Below, piece after piece: positions 1 through 13,200 of a stretch of DNA of 64,000 nt. The stretch is from Osmia lignaria lignaria. Its lineage: Eukaryota > Arthropoda > Insecta > Hymenoptera > Megachilidae. Under the pieces are notes generated by a model, which did no database searches, was not told the DNA's origin, and worked only from the letters and a program-made list of their open reading frames with translations. Made by a program: the position numbers and the translations under genes. Position 1 is the first letter of the stretch. Every line of letters begins with the position of its first letter. The stretch spans positions 7,192,001-7,256,000 of the forward strand of contig NW_027478158.1 in the NCBI RefSeq assembly GCF_051020975.1, given 5' to 3'.

Positions 1-252
1 ACAGAAACACCGTGGCCCCTTTCTTTGAGATAACTCTGCCCTAGTGCGAGCCGCAAATGCCACTTCCAGCTTAGCTGTGCAGAAGAAGAACAACGAGAAG
101 AAGAAATATCTCGAAATATGTCCGTCAGGCCCGTTCCTTTGAGTTGAATCTGCAAATATCTCGGAAACGAAGCGAGCTATGGCAACATGTTAAGAGACCT
201 TTTTTGTAGAGAATTATGTTTCCTACAATTTATGTTCTATGATATTTATTGA
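1..252 (+). repeat. Partial monomer at left edge
   Basis: This is the last 252 bp of a monomer whose first 70 bp lie outside the window. It carries CTCTGCCCTAGTGCG, CAACGAGAAG in the GAA tract, and the CCCGTTCCTTTGAGTTG variant, the combination also seen in the monomers at 253, 1863 and 19571. It shows that the array extends further left. Confidence 0.95.
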
Positions 253-1540
253 TCAGAAGCGTAGTTTTCGAGATATATCGAGATATTTAAAAGTTCCGAA
301 GCCGCACCAACATAATAGAGATACAGAAACACCGTGGCCCCTTTCTTTGAGATAACTCTGCCCTAGTGCGAGCCGCAAATGCCACTTCCAGCTTAGCTGT
401 GCAGAAGAAGAACAACGAGAAGAAGAAATATCTCGAAATATGTCCGTCAGGCCCGTTCCTTTGAGTTGAATCTGCAAATATCTCGGAAACGAAGCGAGCT
501 ATGGCAACATGTTAAGAGACCTTTTTTGTAGAGAATTAAGTTTCCTACTTTTTACGTTCTATGATATTTTTTGATCAGATGCGTAGTTCTCGAGGTATAT
601 CAAGATATTTAAAAGTTCCGAAGCCGCACCAACATAATAGAGATACAGAAACACCGTGGCCCCTTTCTTTGAGATAACTCTGCACTATTGCGAGCTGTAA
701 ACGCCACTTCCAGCTTAGCTGTGCAGAAGAAGAACAACAAGAAGAAGAAATATCTCGAAATATGTCCGTCAGGCCCGTTCCTTTGAGCTGAATCTGCAAA
801 TATCTCGGAAACGAAGCGAGCTATGGCAAAATGTTAACAGACCTTTTTTGTAGAGAATTAAGTTTCCTACTTTTTACGTTCTATGATATTTTTTGATCAG
901 ATGCGTAGTTCTCGAGGTATATCAAGATATTTAAAAGTTCCGAAGCCGCACCAACATAATAGAGATACAGAAACACCGTGGCCCCTTTCTTTGAGATAAC
1001 TCTGCACTATTGCGAGCTGTAAACGCCACTTCCAGCTTAGCTGTGCAGAAGAAGAACAACAAGAAGAAGAAATATCTCGAAATATGTCCGTCAGGCCCGT
1101 TCCTTTGAGCTGAATCTGCAAATATCTCGGAAACGAAGCGAGCTATGGCAAAATGTTAAGAGACGTTTTTTGTAGAGAATTATGTTTCCTACAATTTATG
1201 TTCTATGATATTTTTTGATCAGAAGCGTAGTTTTCGAGATATATCGAGATATTTAAAAGTTCCGAAGCCGCACCAACATCATAGAGATACAGAAACACCG
1301 TGGCCCCTTTCTTTGAGATAACTCTGCACTAGTGCGAGCCGCAAATGCCACTTCCAGCTTAGCTGTGCAGAAGAAGAACAACAAGAAGAAGAAATATCTC
1401 GAAATATGTCCGTCAGGCCCCTTCCCTTGAGATAAATCTGCAAATATCTCGGAAGCGAAGCGAGCTATGGCAAAATGTTAAGAGACCTTTTTTGTAGAGA
1501 ATTATGTTTCCTACAATTTATGTTCTATGATATTTTTTGA
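253..1540 (+). repeat. Four monomers with a local one-monomer duplication
   Basis: The monomers start at 253, 575, 897 and 1219. Those at 575 and 897 share a private CTCGAGGTATATC variant (GAGG instead of GAGA) and the AAACGCC variant, and are almost identical, which points to a recent single-monomer (322-bp) duplication. The monomer at 1219 carries ACATCATAG in place of ACATAATAG, a variant recurring at 2829, 11845 and 20537. Confidence 0.85.
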
Positions 1541-1560
1541 TCAGAAGCGTAGTTTTCGAG

Positions 1561-3811
1561 ATATATCAAGATATTTAAAAGTTCCGAAGCCGCACCAACA
1601 TAATAGAGATACAGAAACACCGTGGCCCCTTTCTTTGAGATAACTCTGCACTATTGCGAGCTGTAAATGCCGCTTCCAGCTTAGCTGTGCAGAAGAAGAA
1701 CAACAAGAAGAAGAAATATCTCGAAATATGTCCGTCAGGCCCGTTCCTTTGAGTTGAATCTGCAAATATCTCGGAAACGAAGCGAGCTATGGCAAAATGT
1801 TGAGACACGTTTTTTGTAGAGAATTATGTTTCCTACAATTTATGTTCTATGATATTTATTGATCAGAAGCGTAGTTTTCGAGATATATCGAGATATTTAA
1901 AAGTTCCGAAGCCGCACGAACATAATAGAGATACAGAAACACCGTGGCCCCTTTCTTTGAGATAACTCTGCCCTAGTGCGAGCCGCAAATGCCACTTCCA
2001 GCTTAGCTGTGCAGAAGAAGAACAACGAGAAGAAGAAATATCTCGAAATATGTCCGTCAGGCCCGTTCCTTTGAGTTGAATCTGCAAATATCTCGGAAAC
2101 GAAGCGAGCTATGGCAACATGTTAAGAGACCTTTTTTGTAGAGAATTATGTTTCCTACAATTTATGTTCTATGATATTTTTTGATCAGAAGCGTAGTTTT
2201 CGAGATATATCGAGATATTTAAAAGTTCCGAAGCCGCACCAACATAATAGAGATACAGAAACACCGTGGCCCCTTTCTTTGAGATAACTCTGCACTAGTG
2301 CGAGCCGCAAATGCCACTTCCAGCTTAGCTGTGCAGAAGAAGAACAACAAGAAGAAGAAATATCTCGAAATATGTCCGTCAGGCCCCTTCCCTTGAGATA
2401 TATCTGCAAATATCTCGGAAACGAAGCGAGTTATGGCAAAATGTTAAGAGACCTTTTCTGTAGAGAATTAAGTTTCCTACTTTCTATGTTCTATGATATT
2501 TTTTGATCAGATGCGTAGTTCTCGAGATATATCAAGATATTTAAAAGTTCCGAAGCCGCACCAACATAATAGAGATACAGAAACACCGTGGCCCCTTTCT
2601 TTGAGATAACTCTGCACTATTGCGAGCTGTAAATGCCACTTCCAGCTTAGCTGTGCAGAAGAAGAACAACAAGAAGAAGAAATATCTCGAAATATGTCCG
2701 TCAGGCCCGTTCCTTTGAGTTGAATCTGCAAATATCTCGGAAACGAAGCGAGCTATGGCAACATGTTAAGAGACCTTTTTTGTAGAGAATTATGTTTCCT
2801 ACAATTTATGTTCTATGATATTTTTTGATCAGAAGCGTAGTTTTCGAGATATATCGAGATATTTAAAAGTTCCGAAGCCGCACCAACATCATAGAGATAC
2901 AGAAACACCGTGGCCCCTTTCTTTGAGATAACTGTGCACTAGTGCGAGCCGCAAATGCCACTTCCAGCTTAGCTGTGCAGAAGAAGAACAACAAGAAGAA
3001 GAAATATCTCGAAATATGTCCGTCAGGCCCCTTCCCTTGAGATATATCTGCAAATATCTCGGAAACAAAGCGAGCTATGGCAAAATGTTAAGACACCTTT
3101 TTTGTAGAGAATTAAGTTTCCTACTTTTTACGTTCTATGATATTTTTTGATCAAATGCGTAGTTCTCGAGATATATCAAGATATTTAAAAGTTCCGAGGC
3201 CGCACCAACATAATAGAGATACAGAAACACCGTGGCCCCTTTCTTTGAGATAACTCTGCACTAGTGCGTGCCGCAAATGCCACTTCCAGCTTAGCTGTGC
3301 AGAAGAAGAACAACAAGAAGAAGAAATATCTCGAAATATGTCCGTCAGGCCCCTTCCCTTGAGATAAATCTGCAAATATCTCGGAAACGAAGCGAGCTAT
3401 GGCAAAATGTTGAGAGACATTTTTTGTAGAGAATTATGTTTCCTACAATTTATGTTCTATGATATTTTTTGATCAGAAGCGTAGTTTTCGAGATATATCG
3501 AGATATTTAAAAGTTCCGAAGCCGCACCAACATAATAGAGATATAGAAACACCGTGGCCCCTTTCTTTGAGATAACTCTGCACTATTGCGAGCTGCAAAC
3601 GCCACTTCCAGCTTAGCTGTGCAGAAGAAGAACAACAAGAAGAAGAAATATCTCGAAATATGTCCGTCAGGCCCCTTCCCTTGAGATAAATCTGCAAATA
3701 TCTCGGAAACGAAGCGAGCTATGGCAAAATGTTAAGAGACTTTATTTGTAGAGAATTAAGTTTCCTACTTTTTATGTTCTATGATATTTTTTGATCAGAT
3801 GCGTAGTTCTC
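1561..3811 (+). repeat. Seven-monomer block, copy a of a 17.7-kb-distant duplication
   Basis: This ~2.25-kb block matches 19269-21519 at a constant offset of 17,708 bp, which is 55 monomers minus the two single-base deletions lying between the copies. Shared rare variants, in order, include CGCACGAACA, the ACATCATAG monomer, GATCAAATGCG and CCGAGGCCGC. I saw only about three differences: TGTTGAGAC here versus TGTTAAGAC at 19511, CAACGAGAAG versus CAACGTGAAG near 19735, and GCGAGTTATGG here near 2431 versus GCGAGCTATGG. The right edge is fixed by CTCGAGATA here (3813) against CTCGCGATA at 21521. Confidence 0.85.
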
Positions 3812-6370
3812 GAGATATATCAAGATATTTAAAAGTTCCGAAGCCGCACCAACATAATAGAGATACAGAAACACCGTGGCCCCTTTCTTTGAGATAACTC
3901 TGCACTATTGCGAGCTGTAAATGCCGCTTCCAGCTTAGCTGTGCAGAAGAAGAACAACAAGAAGAAGAAATATCTCGAAATATGTCCGTCAGGCCCGTTC
4001 CTTTGAGTTGAATCTGCAAATATCTCGGAAACGAAGCGAGCTATGGCAAAATGTTAAGACCCGTTTTTTGTAGAGAATTATGTTTCCTACAATTTATGTT
4101 CTATGATATTTATTGATCAGAAGCGTAGTTTTCGAGATATATCGAGATATTTAAAAGTTCCGAAGCCGCACCAACATAATAGAGATACAGAAACACCGTG
4201 GCCCCTTTCTTTGAGATAACTCTGCCCTAGTGCGAGCCGCAAATGCCACTTCCAGCTTAGCTGTGCAGAAGAAGAACAACAAGAAGAAGAAATATCTCGA
4301 AATATGTCCGTCAGGCCCGTTCCTTTGAGTTGAATCTGCAAATATCTCGGAAACGAAGCGAGCTATGGCAACATGTTAAGAGACCTTTTTTGTAGAGAAT
4401 TATGTTTCCTACAATTTATGTTCTATGATATTTTTTGATCAGAAGCGTAGTTTTCGAGATATATCGAGATATTTAAAAGTTCCGAAGCCGCACCAACATA
4501 ATAGAGATACAGAAACACCGTGGCCCCTTTCTTTGAGATAACTCTGCACTAGTGCGAGCCGCAAATGCCACTTCCAGCTTAGCCGTGCAGAAGAAGAACA
4601 ACAAGAAGAAGAAATATCTCGAAATATGTCCGTCAGGCCCCTTCCCTTGAGATATATCTGCAAATATCTCGGAAACAAAGCGAGCTATGGCAAAATGTTA
4701 AGACACCTTTTTTGTAGAGAATTAAGTTTCCTACTTTTTACGTTCTATGATATTTTTTGATCAGATGCGTAGTTCTCGAGATATATCAAGATATTTAAAA
4801 GTTCCGAAGCCGCACCAACATAATAGAGATACAGAAACACCGTGGCCCCTTTCTTTGAGATAACTCTGCACTAGTGCGTGCCGCAAATGCCACTTCCAGC
4901 TTAGCCGTGCAGAAGAAGAACAACAAGAAGAAGAAATATCTCGAAATATGTCCGTCAGGCCCCTTCCCTTGAGATATATCTGCAAATATCTCGGAAACAA
5001 AGCGAGCTATGGCAAAATGTTAAGACACCTTTTTTGTAGAGAATTAAGTTTCCTACTTTTTACGTTCTATGATATTTTTTGATCAGATGCGTAGTTCTCG
5101 AGATATATCAAGATATTTAAAAGTTCCGAAGCCGCACCAACATAATAGAGATACAGAAACACCGTGGCCCCTTTCTTTGAGATAACTCTGCACTAGTGCG
5201 TGCCGCAAATGCCACTTCCAGCTTAGCTGTGCAGAAGAAGAACAACAAGAAGAAGAAATATCTCGAAATATGTCCGTCAGGCCCCTTCCCTTGAGATAAA
5301 TCTGCAAATATCTCGGAAACGAAGCGAGCTATGGCAAAATGTTAAGAGACTTTATTTGTAGAGAATTAAGTTTCCTACTTTTTATGTTCTATGATATTTT
5401 TTGATCAGATGCGTAGTTCTCGAGATATATCAAGATATTTAAAAGTTCCGAAGCCGCACCAACATAATAGAGATACAGAAACACCGTGGCCCCTTTCTTT
5501 GAGATAACTCTGCACTAGTGCGAGGCGCAAATGCCACTTCCAGCTTAGCCGTGCAGAAGAAGAACAACAAGAAGAAGAAATATCTCGAAATATGTCCGTC
5601 AGGCCCCTTCCCTTGAGATATATCTGCAAATATCTCGGAAACAAAGCGAGCTATGGCAAAATGTTAAGACACCTTTTTTGTAGAGAATTAAGTTTCCTAC
5701 TTTTTACGTTCTATGATATTTTTTGATCAGATGCGTAGTTCTCGAGATATATCAAGATATTTAAAAGTTCCGAAGCCGCACCAACATAATAGAGATACAG
5801 AAACACCGTGGCCCCTTTCTTTGAGATAACTCTGCACTAGTGCGTGCCGCAAATGCCACTTCCAGCTTAGCTGTGCAGAAGAAGAACAACAAGAAGAAGA
5901 AATATCTCGAAATATGTCCGTCAGGCCCCTTCCCTTGAGATAAATCTGCAAATATCTCGGAAACGAAGCGAGCTATGGCAAAATGTTAAGAGACCTTTTT
6001 TGTAGAGAATTATGTTTCCTACTTTTTATGTTCTATGATATTTTTTGATCAGATGCCTAGTTCTCGAGATATATCAAGATATTTAAAAGTTCCGAAGCCG
6101 CACCAACATAATAGAGATACAGAAACACCGTGGCCCCTTTCTTTGAGATAACTCTGCACTATTGCGAGCTGCAAATGCCACTTCCAGCTTAGCTGTGCAG
6201 AAGAAGAACAACAAGAAGAAGAAATATCTCGAAATATGTCCGTCAGGCCCCTTCCCTTGAGATAAATCTGCAAATATCTCGGAAACGAAGCGAGCTATGG
6301 CAAAATGTAGAGAGACCTTTTTTGTAGAGAATTATGTTTCCTACAATTTATGTTGTATGATATTTTTTGA
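3812..6370 (+). repeat. Domain I monomers with a 644-bp dimeric tendency
   Basis: The eight monomers start at 3795, 4117, 4439, 4761, 5083, 5405, 5727 and 6049. Those at 5083 and 5727 (GTGCGTGCCGC type) appear the same, and each follows a related AGCCGTGCAG-type monomer (4761, 5405), giving an imperfect 644-bp dimer. The monomer at 5405 has a private GTGCGAGGCGC. The one at 6049 carries GATGCCTAG, shared with 10235, 12811 and 14099. Confidence 0.75.
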
Positions 6371-9300
6371 GCAGAAGCGTAGTTTTCGAGATATATCGAG
6401 ATATTTAAAAGTTCCGAAGCCGCACCAACATAATAGAGATACAGAAACACCGTGGCCCCTTTCTTTGAGATAACTCTGCACTAGTGCGAGCCGCAAATGC
6501 CACTTCCAGCTTAGCCGTGCAGGAGAAGAACAACAAGAAGAAGAAATATCTCGAAATATGTCCGTCAGGCCCCTTCCCTTGAGATAAATCTGCAAATATC
6601 TCGGAAACGAAGCGAGCTATGGCAAAATGTTAAGAGACCTTATTTGTAGAGAATTAAGTTTCCTACTTTTTATGTTCTATGATATTTTTTGATCAGATGC
6701 GTAGTTCTCGAGATATATCAAGATATTTAAAAGTTCCGAAGCCGCACCAACATAATAGAGATACAGAAACACCGTGGCCCCTTTCTTTGAGATAACTCTG
6801 CACTATTGCGAGCTGTAAATGCCACTTCCAGCTTAGCTGTGCAGAAGAAGAACAACCAGAAGAAGAAATATCTCGAAATATGTCCGTCAGGCCCGTTCCT
6901 TTGAGCTGAATCTGCAAATATCTCGGAAACGAAGCGAGCTATGGCAAAATGTAGAGAGACCTTTTTTGTAGAGAATTATGTTTCCTACAATTTATGTTGT
7001 ATGATATTTTTTGAGCAGAAGCGTAGTTTTCGAGATATATCGAGATATTTAAAAGTTCCGAAGCCGCACCAACATAATAGAGATACAGAAACACCGTGGC
7101 CCCTTTCTTTGAGATAACTCTGCACTAGTGCGAGCCGCAAATGCCACTTCCAGCTTAGCCGTGCAGAAGAAGAACAACAAGAAGAAGAAATATCTCGAAA
7201 TATGTCCGTCAGGCCCCTTCCCTTGAGATATATCTGCAAATATCTCGGAAACAAAGCGAGCTATTGCAAAATGTTAAGACACCTTTTTTGTAGAGAATTA
7301 AGTTTCCTACTTTTTACGTTCTATGATATTTTTTGATCAGATGCGTAGTTCTCGAGATATATCAAGATATTTAAAAGTTCCGACGCCGCACCAACATAAT
7401 AGAGATACAGAAACACCGTGGCCCCTTTCTTTGAGATAACTCTGCACTAGTGCGAGCCGGAAATGCCACTTCCAGCTTAGCCGTGCAGGAGAAGAACAAC
7501 AAGAAGAAGAAATATCTCGAAATATGTCCGTCAGGCCCCTTCCCTTGAGATAAATCTGCAAATATCTCGGAAACGAAGCGAGCTATGGCAAAATGTTAAG
7601 AGACCTTATTTGTAGAGAATTAAGTTTCCTACTTTTTATGTTCTATGATATTTTTTGATCAGATGCGTAGTTCTCGAGATATATCAAGATATTTAAAAGT
7701 TCCGAAGCCGCACCAACATAATAGAGATACAGAAACACCGTGGCCCCTTTCTTTGAGATAACTCTGCACTATTGCGAGCTGTAAATGCCACTTCCAGCTT
7801 AGCTGTGCAGAAGAAGAACAACCAGAAGAAGAAATATCTCGAAATATGTCCGTCAGGCCCGTTCCTTTGAGCTGAATCTGCAAATATCTCGGAAACGAAG
7901 CGAGCTATGGCAAAATGTAGAGAGACCTTTTTTGTAGAGAATTATGTTTCCTACAATTTATGTTGTATGATATTTTTTGAGCAGAAGCGTAGTTTTCGAG
8001 ATATATCGAGATATTTAAAAGTTCCGAAGCCGCACCAACATAATAGAGATACAGAAACACCGTGGCCCCTTTCTTTGAGATAACTCTGCACTAGTGCGAG
8101 CCGCAAATGCCACTTCCAGCTTAGCCGTGCAGAAGAAGAACAACAAGAAGAAGAAATATCTCGAAATATGTCCGTCAGGCCCCTTCCCTTGAGATATATC
8201 TGCAAATATCTCGGAAACAAAGTGAGCTATGGCAAAATGTTAAGACACCTTTTTTGTAGAGAATTAAGTTTCCTACTTTTTACGTTCTATGATATTTTTT
8301 GATCAGATGCGTAGTTCTCGAGATATATCAAGATATTTAAAAGTTCCGAAGCCGCACCAACATAATAGAGATACAGAAACACCGTGGCCCCTTTCTTTGA
8401 GATAACTCTGCACTAGTGCGTGCCGCAAATGCCACTTCCAGCTTAGCTGTGCAGAAGAAGAACAACAAGAAGAAGAAATATCTCGAAATATGTCCGTCAG
8501 GCCCCTTCCCTTGAGATAAATCTGCAAATATCTCGGAAACGAAGCGAGCTATGGCAAAATGTAGAGAGACCTTTTTTGTAGAGAATTATGTTTCCTACAA
8601 TTTATGTTGTATGATATTTTTTGAGCAGAAGCGTAGTTTTCGAGATATATCGAGATATTTAAAAGTTCCGAAGCCGCACCAACATAATAGAGATACAGAA
8701 ACACCGTGGCCCCTTTCTTTGAGATAACTCTGCACTAGTGCGAGCCGCAAATGCCACTTCCAGCTTAGCCGTGCAGAAGAAGAACAACAAGAAGAAGAAA
8801 TATCTCGAAATATGTCCGTCAGGCCCCTTCCCTTGAGATATATCTGCAAATATCTCGGAAACAAAGCGAGCTATGGCAAAATGTTAAGACACCTTTTTTG
8901 TAGAGAATTAAGTTTCCTACTTTTTACGTTCTATGATATTTTTTGATCAGATGCGTAGTTCTCGAGATATATCAAGATATTTAAAAGTTCCGAAGCCGCA
9001 CCAACATAATAGAGATACAGAAACACCGTGGCCCCTTTCTTTGAGATAACTCTGCACTAGTGCGTGCCGCAAATGCCACTTCCAGCTTAGCTGTGCAGAA
9101 GAAGAACAACAAGAAGAAGAAATATCTCGAAATATGTCCGTCAGGCCCCTTCCCTTGAGATAAATCTGCAAATATCTCGGAAACGAAGCGAGCTATGGCA
9201 AAATGTTAAGAGACTTTATTTGTAGAGAATTAAGTTTCCTACTTTTTATGTTCTATGATATTTTTTGATCAGATGCGTAGTTCTCGAGATATATCAAGAT

Positions 9301-10234
9301 ATTTAAAAGTTCCGAAGCCGCACCAACATAATAGAGATACAGAAACACCGTGGCCCCTTTCTTTGAGATAACTCTGCACTATTGCGAGCTGTAAATGCCA
9401 CTTCCAGCTTAGCTGTGCAGAAGAAGAACAACCAGAAGAAGAAATATCTCGAAATATGTCCGCCAGGCCCGTTCCTTTGAGCTGAATCTGCAAATATCTC
9501 GGAAACGAAGCGAGCTATGGCAAAATGTAAAGAGACCTTTTTGGTAGAGAATTATGTTTCCTACAATTTATGTTGTATGATATTTTTTGAGCAGAAGCGT
9601 AGTTTTCGAGATATATCGAGATATTTAAAAGTTCCGAAGCCGCACCAACATAATAGAGATACAGAAACACCGTGGCCCCTTTCTTTGAGATAACTCTGCA
9701 CTAGTGCGAGCCGCAAATGCCACTTCCAGCTTAGCCGTGCAGAAGAAGAACAACAAGAAGAAGAAATATCTCGAAATATGTCCGTCAGGCCCCTTCCCTT
9801 GAGATATATCTGCAAATATCTCGGAAACAAAGCGAGCTATGGCAAAATGTTAAGACACCTTTTTTGTAGAGAATTAAGTTTCCTACTTTTTACGTTCTAT
9901 GATATTTTTTGATCAGATGCGTAGTTCTCGAGATATATCAAGATATTTAAAAGTTCCGAAGCCGCACCAACATAATAGAGATACAGAAACACCGTGGCCC
10001 CTTTCTTTGAGATAACTCTGCACTAGTGCGTGCCGCAAATGCCACTTCCAGCTTAGCTGTGCAGAAGAAGAACAACAAGAAGAAGAAATATCTCGAAATA
10101 TGTCCGTCAGGCCCCTTCCCTTGAGATAAATCTGCAAATATCTCGGAAACGAAGCGAGCTATGGCAAAATGTTAAGAGACCTTTTTTGTAGAGAATTATG
10201 TTTCCTACTTTTTATGTTCTATGATATTTTTTGA
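6371..10234 (+). repeat. Trimeric higher-order repeat, 966-bp unit
   Basis: Three monomer types alternate. X (6693, 7659, 9269) has GAACAACCAGAAG and CCCGTTCCTTTGAGCTG. Y (7015, 7981, 8625, 9591) has TTGAGCAG in place of TTGATCAG, TGTTGTATG and AGCCGTGCAG. Z (8303, 8947, 9913) has GTGCGTGCCGC. The order is X-Y-Z', X-Y-Z, Y-Z, X-Y-Z, so one X has been lost before 8625. The monomer at 7337 is a hybrid: its left part is Z-like and its right part matches the monomer at 6371 (GCAGGAGAAG). The 966-bp offset holds from the right part of 6371 to the left part of 8303. Confidence 0.85.
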
Positions 10235-13200
10235 TCAGATGCCTAGTTCTCGAGATATATCAAGATATTTAAAAGTTCCGAAGCCGCACCAACATAATAG
10301 AGATACAGAAACACCGTGGCCCCTTTCTTTGAGATAACTCTGCACTATTGCGAGCTGCAAATGCCACTTCCAGCTTAGCTGTGCAGAAGAAGAACAACAA
10401 GAAGAAGAAATGTCTCGAAATATGTCCGTCAGGCCCCTTCCCTTGAGATAAATCTGCAAATATCTCGGAAACGAAGCGAGCTATGGCAAAATGTTAAGAG
10501 ACTTTATTTGTAGAGAATTAAGTTTCCTACTTTTTATGTTCTATGATATTTTTTGATCAGATGCGTAGTTCGCGAGATATATCAAGATATTTAAAAGTTC
10601 CGAAGCCGCACCAACATAATAGAGATACAGAAACACCGTGGCCCCTTTCTTTGAGATAACTCTGCACTATTGCGAGCTGTAAATGCCACTTCCAGCTTAG
10701 CTGTGCAGAAGAAGAACAACAAGAAGAAGAAATATCTCGAAATATGTCCGTCAGGCCCGTTCCTTTGAGCTGAATCTGCAAATATCTCGGAAACGAAGCG
10801 AGCTATGGCAAAATCTTAAGACACCTTTTTTGTAGAGAATTATGTTTCCTACAATTTATGTTCTATGATATTTTTCGATCAGAAGCGTAGTTTTCGAGAT
10901 ATATCGAGATATTTAAAAGTTCCGAAGCCGCACCAACATAATAGAGATACAGAAACACCGTGGCCCCTTTCTTTGAGATAACTCTGCACTATTGCGAGCT
11001 GGAAATGCCACTTCCAGTTTAGCTGTGCAGAAGAAGAACAACAAGAAGAAGAAATATCTCGAAATATGTCCGTCAGGCCCCTTCCCTTGAGATATATCTG
11101 CAAATATCTCGGAAACGAAGCGAGCTATGGCAAAATGTTAAGCGACCTTTTTTGTAGAGAATTATGTTTCCTACAATTTATGTTCTATGATATTTTTTGA
11201 GCAGAAGAGTAGTTTTCGAGATATAGCGAGATATTTAAAAGTTCCGAAGCCGCACCAACATAATAGAGATACAGAAACACCGTGGCCCCTTTCTTTGAGA
11301 TAACTCTGCACTAGTGCGAGCCGCAAATGCCACTTCCAGCTTAGCCGTGCAGAAGAAGAACAACAAGAAGAAGAAATATCTCGAAATATGTCCGTCAGGC
11401 CCCTTCCCTTGAGATAAATCTGCAAATATCTCGGAAACGAAGCGAGCTATGGCAAAATGTTAAGAGACCTTATTTGTAGAGAATTAAGTTTCCTACTTTT
11501 TATGTTCTATGATATTTTTTGATCAGATGCGTAGTTCTCGAGATATATCAAGATATTTAAAAGTTCCGAAGCCGCACCAACATAATAGAGATACAGAAAC
11601 ACCGTGGCCCCTTTCTTTGAGATAACTCTGCACTATTGCGAGCTGTAAATGCCACTTCCAGCTTAGCTGTGCAGAAGAAGAACAACAAGAAGAAGAAATA
11701 TCTCGAAATATGTCCGTCAGGCCCGTTCCTTTGAGTTGAATCTGCAAATATCTCGGAAACGAAGCGAGCTATGGCAACATGTTAAGAGACCTTTTTTGTA
11801 GAGAATTATGTTTCCTACAATTTATGTTCTATGATATTTTTTGATCAGAAGCGTAGTTTTCGAGATATATCGAGATATTTAAAAGTTCCGAAGCCGCACC
11901 AACATCATAGAGATACAGAAACACCGTGGCCCCTTTCTTTGAGATAACTGTGCACTAGTGCGAGCCGCAAATGCCACTTCCAGCTTAGCTGTGCAGAAGA
12001 AGAACAACAAGAAGAAGAAATATCTCGAAATATGTCCGTCAGGCCCCTTCCCTTGAGATATATCTGCAAATATCTCGGAAACAAAGCGAGCTATAGCAAA
12101 ATGTTAAGACACCTTTTTTGTAGAGAATTAAGTTTTCTACTTTTTACGTTCTATGATATTTTTTGATCAGATGCGTAGTTCTCGAGATATATCAAGATAT
12201 TTAAAAGTTCCGAAGCCGCACCAACATAATAGAGATACAGAAACACCGTGGCCCCTTTCTTTGAGATAACTCTGCACTAGTGCGTGCCGCAAATGCCACT
12301 TCCAGCTTAGCTGTGCAGAAAAAGAACAACAAGAAGAAGAAATATCTCGAAATATGTCCGTCAGGCCCCTTCCCTTGAGATAAATCTGCAAATATCTCGG
12401 AAACGAAGCGAGCTATGGCAAAATGTTAAGAGACCTTTTTTGTAGAGAATTATGTTTCCTACAATTTATGTTGTATGATATTTTTTGAGCAGAAGAGTAG
12501 TTTTCGAGATATATCGAGATGTTTAAAAGTTCCGAAGCCGCACCAACATAATAGAGATACACAAACACCGTGGCCCCTTTCTTTGAGATAACTCTGCACT
12601 AGTGCGAGCCGCAAATGCCACTTCCAGCTTAGCCGTGCAGAAGAAGAACAACAAGAAGAAGAAATATCTCGAAATATGTCCGTCAGGCCCCTTCCCTTGA
12701 GATAAATCTGCAAATATCTCGGAAACGAAGCGAGCTATGGCAAAATGTTAAGAGACCTTTTTTGTAGAGAATTAAGTTTCCTACTTTTTATGTTCTATGA
12801 TATTTTTTGATCAGATGCCTAGTTCTCGAGATATATCAAGATATTTAAAAGTTCCGAAGCCGCACCAACATAATAGAGATACAGAAACACCGTGGCCCCT
12901 TTCTTTGAGATAACTCTGCACTATTGCGAGCTGCAAATGCCACTTCCAGCTTAGCTGTGCAGAAGAAGAACAACAAGAAGAAGAAATGTCTCGAAATATG
13001 TCCGTCAGGCCCCTTCCCTTGAGATAAATCTGCAAATATCTCGGAAACGAAGCGAGCTATGGCAAAATGTTAAGAGACTTTATTTGTAGAGAATTAAGTT
13101 TCCTACTTTTTATGTTCTATGATATTTTTTGATCAGATGCGTAGTTCTCGAGATATATCAAGATATTTAAAAGTTCCGAAGCCGCACCAACATAATAGAG

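Noticed and set aside
476..495. CENP-B box in the GGAAACG segment
   Set aside because: GGAAACG is shared with the mammalian CENP-B box, but the essential TTCG and CGGG positions read TATC and CGAA. The match is partial and too short to support a claim.
1575..1808. Alternative minus-strand frames (also about 15034-15228, 22503-22709, 24757-24963, 27977-28183)
   Set aside because: These are occasional open frames produced by single substitutions in one monomer variant, with no ATG-based gene structure and no independent evidence of coding.
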